Shown here in pieces: positions 59,502-64,000 of a stretch of DNA of 64,000 nucleotides. Source of the DNA: Pseudomonas bubulae (lineage in GTDB: Bacteria > Pseudomonadota > Gammaproteobacteria > Pseudomonadales > Pseudomonadaceae); assembly GCF_900618535.1 (NCBI RefSeq), contig NZ_UYJA01000007.1, positions 1-64,000 on the forward strand, given 5' to 3'. The notes under the pieces were generated by a model, which ran no database searches, was not told the DNA's origin, and saw only the letters and a program-made list of their open reading frames with translations. The first letter of the stretch is position 1. Every line of letters begins with the position of its first letter. Both the position numbers and the translations under genes were made by a program.

Positions 59502-62219
59502 TCACGGGTTAATGGCGACCGGCTGCGCCTGGGCAGTCAGCAAGCGCTTGATTTGCGGGACACAGGAGCCGCATTGCGTCCCGCAGCCCAACGATCTTTT
59601 CAGTCCCTGCAAGTCCAGCCCTTGGGCGATGCCAGCCTCAATCACGCTCTGACTGACGTTCTTGCAATTGCACACAATCGAGTTGCCAGCGGTCGGGGCG
59701 TTGGCGTTGCCCGGTGGCGCGCTCAGTGGCGCCAGCAGCCAGCGGCGCAATTGCTCGTCGGCGCGGCCTTCCTGCCACAGGTTTTGCAGCCAGTGCCGTG
59801 CCAGGGTTTCGCCCGCCAGACGAATCGCAGTGATGCTTCCGTGCTCGATGCGCACCCGCTTGCCAATGGCGCGGCGCGGGTCGTCGTAAGCCAGTACCGG
59901 CCCCTCGTTGAGCCCCAGACATTGATCAATCTCGCGTAGCAGTTGCGGATCGGGTGCGCTGGCGCTGGCGGCACGGATCAGTAACGCAGGGCGCTCGCGG
60001 CCAGTCAGGCTGAAACTGACGTACGAAAAGGTTTCGCAGAGCTGGCGCAGTGTCTCGAAGTTCTGTTGAACATCACCCTCGATCAGGGCGAAAAGGTGCC
60101 AAGGTAATTGCGCCGGTTCCAGGCGCACGGCGCTGTGTTTGAGTTCCGGTTGTTTGGACAGCGGGTCAAACGCTGGCACGGTCAAGGTGTTGACCCCGCC
60201 CTTGAGGAAGCGGTCACCCCAGTGCATCGGCAAAAACGCCTGCCCCGGGCGCACGCTGTCGTCGCTGCTGACTGGAACAATCACGGCGCCGCGCCGACTC
60301 TTGAGGCTGACCAGATCTCCGGGCTGCAGGCGATGACGGCGCAACTCGTCCGGGTGCAGGCTCAACACCGCTTCGCTGACGTGACCGAACAATTGCGAGG
60401 CCGTGCCGGTGCGGCTCATGCCGTGCCATTGGTCGCGCAGGCGACCAGTGATCAGCGTGAGGGGGAAGCGTGCGTCGCGCTGCTCTTTGGCGGCGCGGTA
60501 GGGCTCGGCCACGAACTGCGCACGACCGGTGGCGGTAGGGAATACCCCGTCCAGATACAGCCGCGCAGTGCCTTCACGGGCCCCTATCGGGAAAGGCCAC
60601 TGTTGCGGGCCGATGGCATCGAGCACTGCATGGCTGATACCCGACAGGTCCAGATCACGGCCAGAGGTCAGGTGCTTGTATTCGTCGAACACCTGGGCTT
60701 CAGTTTCAAATGCAAACAGGCTGCTGTGCTCGGGACGCAGATGTTTTTCCAGGCGCTGTGCGAAATCCACCGTAATTGCCCAGTCCGGACGGGCTTCCCC
60801 CGGTGCCGGAATGGCTTTGCGTACATGGGAAATACGCCGCTCAGAGTTTGTCACTGTGCCGTCCTTTTCCCCCCAACTGGCGGCGGGCAACAGCAGGTCG
60901 GCGAAGGCCGCGGTTTCGGTGGTGTGAAACGCCTCTTGCAGCACCACAAACGGGCAGGCCTGCAACGCCGCCCGCACGGCAGTCTGGTCCGGCATGGATT
61001 GCGCGGGGTTGGTGCAGGCGATCCACACGGCCTTGACCTTGCCGCTGGCCATTTGCTCAAAGAGTTCGATGGCGCTCAGGCCGGTGTTCTGTGGCAGTTG
61101 CTCAACACCCCAGTAAGCGGCGACTTCGGCCCGGTGTTCGGCATTGGCCGCATCACGATGGCCGGGTAACAAGTTGGACAGGCTACCGGTTTCGCGCCCG
61201 CCCATGGCATTGGGCTGACCGGTAAGCGAGAACGGCCCTGCACCCGGGCGGCCGATTTGCCCGGTGGCCAGATGCAGATTGATCAGGGCGCTGTTTTTCG
61301 CGCTGCCGGCGGTGGACTGGTTCAGGCCCATGCACCACAGCGATAAAAAACTTGGCGAGGTGCCCACCCATTCGGCGCATTGCTGCAGTTGCTCGACGCT
61401 GATGCCGCACAATTGCGAGACCATCTGCGGGGTGTAATCGCGCACCAGGCTTTTCAGCTCGGGCAGGCCTTGAGTGTGGGCCTGGATAAAGTCGCGATCG
61501 ACCCAGTCTTCCCACAGCAATAAATGCAAAATTCCGTGAAACAACGCGACGTCGGTGCCCGGTAAAATTGCCAGATGCAGGTCGGCCAGATCGCAGGTAT
61601 CGGTACGCCGCGGGTCGATAACGATGACTTTCATCTGCGGACGTCGGGCTTTTGCCTCCTCCAGGCGGCGAAACAGTACCGGATGTGCGTAGGCCATATT
61701 GCTGCCGACGATCATCACGCAATCGCTCAGCTCCAGGTCTTCATAGCTGCAAGGCGGCGCATCGGCGCCCAGGCTTCGTTTGTAGCCGACCACGGCCGAG
61801 GACATGCACAGCCGCGAATTGCTGTCGATATTGTTGGTGCCCACCAGCGCCCGGGCCAGTTTGTTGAAGGCGTAGTAATCCTCGGTCAGCAACTGCCCCG
61901 AGATATAAAACGCCACGCTGTCGGGGCCGTGCTCGGCGATGGTGGCGGCGAACACATTGGCCGCGTGATCAAGGGCGCTGTCCCAGTCGATGCGACCACG
62001 GGCCAGTGCCTTGCCCAGGCGCAGTTGCGGGTACAGCGCGCGGGCATTGAGGTCGCCGGTCAGGTGCAGGGTCGAGCCTTTGCTGCACAGCTTGCCATAG
62101 TTGGCCGGATGCGTCGGATCGCCGCTAACGCCGAGAATACGCTCGCCATCATGTTCGATCAGCACGCCGCAGCCGACCCCGCAGTAGCAGCAGGTGGAGG
62201 CGGTGATCTGGCGGCTCAT
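59502..62219 (-). CDS. nasA: Assimilatory nitrate reductase catalytic subunit
   Basis: 905 residues. A molybdenum-bis-MGD enzyme that reduces nitrate to nitrite in the cytoplasm for nitrogen assimilation. The N-terminal [4Fe-4S] motif is C10-C11-x-C13-x3-C17 with a later Cys in GKLCSKG. The molybdopterin domains follow, with LCMSSAVVGYKRSLGADAPP and GQPNAMGGRETG. The C-terminus carries a BFD-like [2Fe-2S] domain (VCNCKNVSQSVIEAGI, LGCGTQCGSC), as in the Klebsiella NasA type. Start ATG 62219 overlaps the nirD stop by one base. Transcribed with nirB, nirD and cobA. Confidence 0.95.
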   Translation of the reverse strand: MSRQITASTCCYCGVGCGVLIEHDGERILGVSGDPTHPANYGKLCSKGSTLHLTGDLNARALYPQLRLGKALARGRIDWDSALDHAANVFAATIAEHGPDSVAFYISGQLLTEDYYAFNKLARALVGTNNIDSNSRLCMSSAVVGYKRSLGADAPPCSYEDLELSDCVMIVGSNMAYAHPVLFRRLEEAKARRPQMKVIVIDPRRTDTCDLADLHLAILPGTDVALFHGILHLLLWEDWVDRDFIQAHTQGLPELKSLVRDYTPQMVSQLCGISVEQLQQCAEWVGTSPSFLSLWCMGLNQSTAGSAKNSALINLHLATGQIGRPGAGPFSLTGQPNAMGGRETGSLSNLLPGHRDAANAEHRAEVAAYWGVEQLPQNTGLSAIELFEQMASGKVKAVWIACTNPAQSMPDQTAVRAALQACPFVVLQEAFHTTETAAFADLLLPAASWGEKDGTVTNSERRISHVRKAIPAPGEARPDWAITVDFAQRLEKHLRPEHSSLFAFETEAQVFDEYKHLTSGRDLDLSGISHAVLDAIGPQQWPFPIGAREGTARLYLDGVFPTATGRAQFVAEPYRAAKEQRDARFPLTLITGRLRDQWHGMSRTGTASQLFGHVSEAVLSLHPDELRRHRLQPGDLVSLKSRRGAVIVPVSSDDSVRPGQAFLPMHWGDRFLKGGVNTLTVPAFDPLSKQPELKHSAVRLEPAQLPWHLFALIEGDVQQNFETLRQLCETFSYVSFSLTGRERPALLIRAASASAPDPQLLREIDQCLGLNEGPVLAYDDPRRAIGKRVRIEHGSITAIRLAGETLARHWLQNLWQEGRADEQLRRWLLAPLSAPPGNANAPTAGNSIVCNCKNVSQSVIEAGIAQGLDLQGLKRSLGCGTQCGSCVPQIKRLLTAQAQPVAINP

Positions 62220-62536
62220 CAGCCTGCGTCCCGCAGGGCCAACTGCACACGGCCATTTTCCACCCGCGCCTGATGGTGGTGGGCGCAACCGATGTCCGGA
62301 GCCTGGGCTTCGCCGCTTTGCAGATCGATCTGCCAGTTGTGCAGCGGGCAGGCGACGCGCTTGCCGTAGATCAAACCCTGGGACAACGGGCCGCCCTTGT
62401 GCGGGCAGCGGTCGTCGAGGGCGAACACTTCGTCGTCGCTTGTGCGAAAAATCGCGATATCACCCTTCGGTCCGCTGATGATCCGTGAGCCCAGGGTGTT
62501 GATCTCCTCAAGTGAACAGATATCGAGCCAGTTCAT
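62219..62536 (-). CDS. nirD: Nitrite reductase small subunit
   Basis: 105 residues with a Rieske-type fold: CPHKGGPLSQG and CPLHNWQ provide the two Cys-x-His pairs of a [2Fe-2S] site. NirD is the small subunit of NADH-dependent assimilatory nitrite reductase, working with NirB. GGAGG stands nine bases before the ATG at 62536, and the start overlaps the nirB stop by four bases (ATGA). Its own stop overlaps nasA. All Rieske ligands are present, though in NirD the cluster is not always bound. Confidence 0.95.
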   Translation of the reverse strand: MNWLDICSLEEINTLGSRIISGPKGDIAIFRTSDDEVFALDDRCPHKGGPLSQGLIYGKRVACPLHNWQIDLQSGEAQAPDIGCAHHHQARVENGRVQLALRDAG

Positions 62537-64000
62537 GCCAGCACCTCCAGATTTTTTACGGGGATGACCTCGAACTCCTTTTTCAGCAACGGCTGCACCA
62601 GGCGCTCTTTCCACGGGTCTTGCTCAAACGACAGGGAAAACTGCAGGCGATCATTGAGCGCCTTGCGCCGTTCGGGGTCTTCAAGCACAGCCTTTTTGAT
62701 GTGCTCCATACCGACCCGTTGAAGGTAATGCACGGTGCGCTCGAGGTAGAAGGCCTCTTCGCGATACAACTGTAAAAAGGCACCGTTGTACTCGCGGACT
62801 TCTTCAGCCGTTTTGAGTTTGACGAAGAACTCGGCAACCTCGGTTTTGATCCCGCCATTACCGCCGATATACATCTCCCAGCCGGAGTCCACACCGATGA
62901 TGCCTACGTCCTTGATGCCAGCTTCCGAGCAGTTACGCGGGCAACCGGACACCGCCAGCTTCACCTTGTGCGGCGACCACATATTGAACAGGTCGTGTTC
63001 CAGCTCGATGCCCAGTTGCGTCGAGTTTTGCGTGCCGAAGCGGCAGAACTCGCTGCCCACGCAGGTCTTTACCGTGCGGATGGATTTGCCGTAGGCATGC
63101 CCCGAGGGCATGTCCAGATCCTTCCACACGCCCGGCAGGTCGTGTTTTTTTATCCCCAGCAGATCGATGCGCTGCCCGCCGGTAACTTTGACCATCGGCA
63201 CGTTGTACTTGTCGGCCACATCGGCGATACGCCGCAGCTCGGACGGGTTGGTGACGCCGCCCCACATCCGCGGGACGACGGAATAGGTGCCGTCTTTTTG
63301 AATGTTTGCGTGGGCCCTTTCGTTTATTAGCCGTGATTGCGGATCATCGCGGGCCTCTCCCGGCCAGGTGGAAATCAGGTAGTAGTTGAGCGCCGGGCGG
63401 CAGGTGGCGCAGCCGTTGGGCGAGCGCCAGTTCAGGTAGCGCTGGGTGTCGGCGATGGTCAGCAAATGTTGCTCGCGAATGGCCCGGCGGATTTGTCCGT
63501 GGTTCAGGTCGCTGCAGCCGCAGATGGCTTTTTCGCTTTTGGGTTTGACGTCCGCCGCGCCCCCCACGGTGTTGATCAAAATCTGCTCCACCAACCCCGC
63601 GCATGAACCGCAGGAGCTGGCCGCCTTGGTGTGCTTTTTGACCTCATCAACGCTGAACAGCCCGTGCTCTTGAATAGCCTTGACGATGGTGCCCTTGCAC
63701 ACGCCATTGCAACCGCAGATTTCGGCGGTGTCGGCCATGCTCATGGCCTTGTCCTGGCCCTGATGGCCGACATCGCCTATGGCATTTTCACCAAACATCA
63801 AATGATCGCGGATCTCACCGATGGCGTGATTCTCACGGATTTGCCGGAAGTACCAGCCGCCGTCTGCGGTGTCGCCGTACAGGCAGGCACCCACCAGAAT
63901 GTCGTCCTTGATCACCAGCTTTTTGTAGACCCCGCCGATCGGGTCGCTGAGGGTGATGATTTCAGTGCCTTCACCGCCCATAAAGTCGCCTGCCGAGAAC
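62533..64000 (-). CDS. nirB: Nitrite reductase large subunit (partial, 5' end outside window)
   Basis: About 489 C-terminal residues are visible; full NirB is about 820-850. It reduces nitrite to ammonium with NADH. Seen parts in order: the end of the FAD-dependent reductase domain, two BFD-like [2Fe-2S] domains (ICGCNGVCKG with SSCGSCAG; AICGCSDLNHG with CATCRPAL), and the siroheme/[4Fe-4S] nitrite reductase core with ligands in TCVGSEFCRFG and CPRNCSEAGIKD. The frame is open to the window edge, so the start lies to the right. It is the first gene seen of the nirB-nirD-nasA-cobA operon. Confidence 0.96.
   Translation of the reverse strand, partial: FSAGDFMGGEGTEIITLSDPIGGVYKKLVIKDDILVGACLYGDTADGGWYFRQIRENHAIGEIRDHLMFGENAIGDVGHQGQDKAMSMADTAEICGCNGVCKGTIVKAIQEHGLFSVDEVKKHTKAASSCGSCAGLVEQILINTVGGAADVKPKSEKAICGCSDLNHGQIRRAIREQHLLTIADTQRYLNWRSPNGCATCRPALNYYLISTWPGEARDDPQSRLINERAHANIQKDGTYSVVPRMWGGVTNPSELRRIADVADKYNVPMVKVTGGQRIDLLGIKKHDLPGVWKDLDMPSGHAYGKSIRTVKTCVGSEFCRFGTQNSTQLGIELEHDLFNMWSPHKVKLAVSGCPRNCSEAGIKDVGIIGVDSGWEMYIGGNGGIKTEVAEFFVKLKTAEEVREYNGAFLQLYREEAFYLERTVHYLQRVGMEHIKKAVLEDPERRKALNDRLQFSLSFEQDPWKERLVQPLLKKEFEVIPVKNLEVLA

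Overview
The window is chromosomal DNA of a Pseudomonas, most likely of the P. fluorescens lineage. Support for this is the recC-recB-recD order without ptrA, the yfiRNB set, the mmsAB pair, the nirB-nirD-nasA-cobA order, fluorescens-type REP elements in many intergenic gaps, and uniformly GC-rich codon use. I see no insertion sequence, prophage, tRNA or CRISPR array. The left edge is the end of an rRNA operon (23S 3' end, 5S, strong terminator). The right edge cuts nirB.

Layout. 0.5-9.7 kb: recCBD, the double-strand-break repair enzyme. 9.8-12.3 kb: the c-di-GMP module yfiR-yfiN-yfiB behind a CRP/Vfr-like site; yfiB carries an apparent one-base frameshift. 12.3-15.8 kb: valine catabolism genes mmsA-mmsB with a divergent LysR regulator and a perfect palindrome between them. 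15.9-21.7 kb: cupin, aromatic-type amino acid permease, two LysR regulators, TSUP permease, MdaB-type quinone reductase, and a small DUF3077-like gene that also looks frameshifted. 21.9-31.8 kb: gamma-glutamyltransferase, SulP transporter, HBM-type chemoreceptor, Ais-like phosphatase, an unknown 168-residue protein with its ribosome-binding site inside a hairpin, a family-39 glycosyltransferase and an OprB porin.

31.9-43.5 kb is the largest accessory block: a complete Ter (tellurium/stress) locus on one strand. A biosynthetic-type arm (ATP-grasp, TerD-trypsin fusion, phosphoribosyltransferase/TRSP, HAD, StiP, HpcH-like lyase, HAD-IB) leads into a TerZ-like gene, terA, terB, terC and two terD-type genes and ends at a strong terminator. 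Short gaps and start/stop overlaps suggest one or two operons. The biochemical product is unknown, and the TerD-serine protease fusion is the most distinctive protein here.

43.7-51.6 kb: a 989-residue autotransporter diverges from a 1570-residue superfamily-1 helicase with a C-terminal PD-(D/E)XK-like nuclease domain. 51.8-56.9 kb: galactarate/glucarate catabolism (FadR-type GntR regulator, kdgD, MFS permease, garD). A shared 10-bp motif upstream of both the regulator and kdgD predicts autoregulation and repression. 57.0-58.5 kb: an exported purple-acid-type phosphatase with a Pho-box-like site. 58.7-64.0 kb: assimilatory nitrate/nitrite reduction on the minus strand (nirB-nirD-nasA-cobA), where CobA feeds siroheme synthesis for NirB. 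All calls rest on reading the sequence and on remembered family features; no database search was run.
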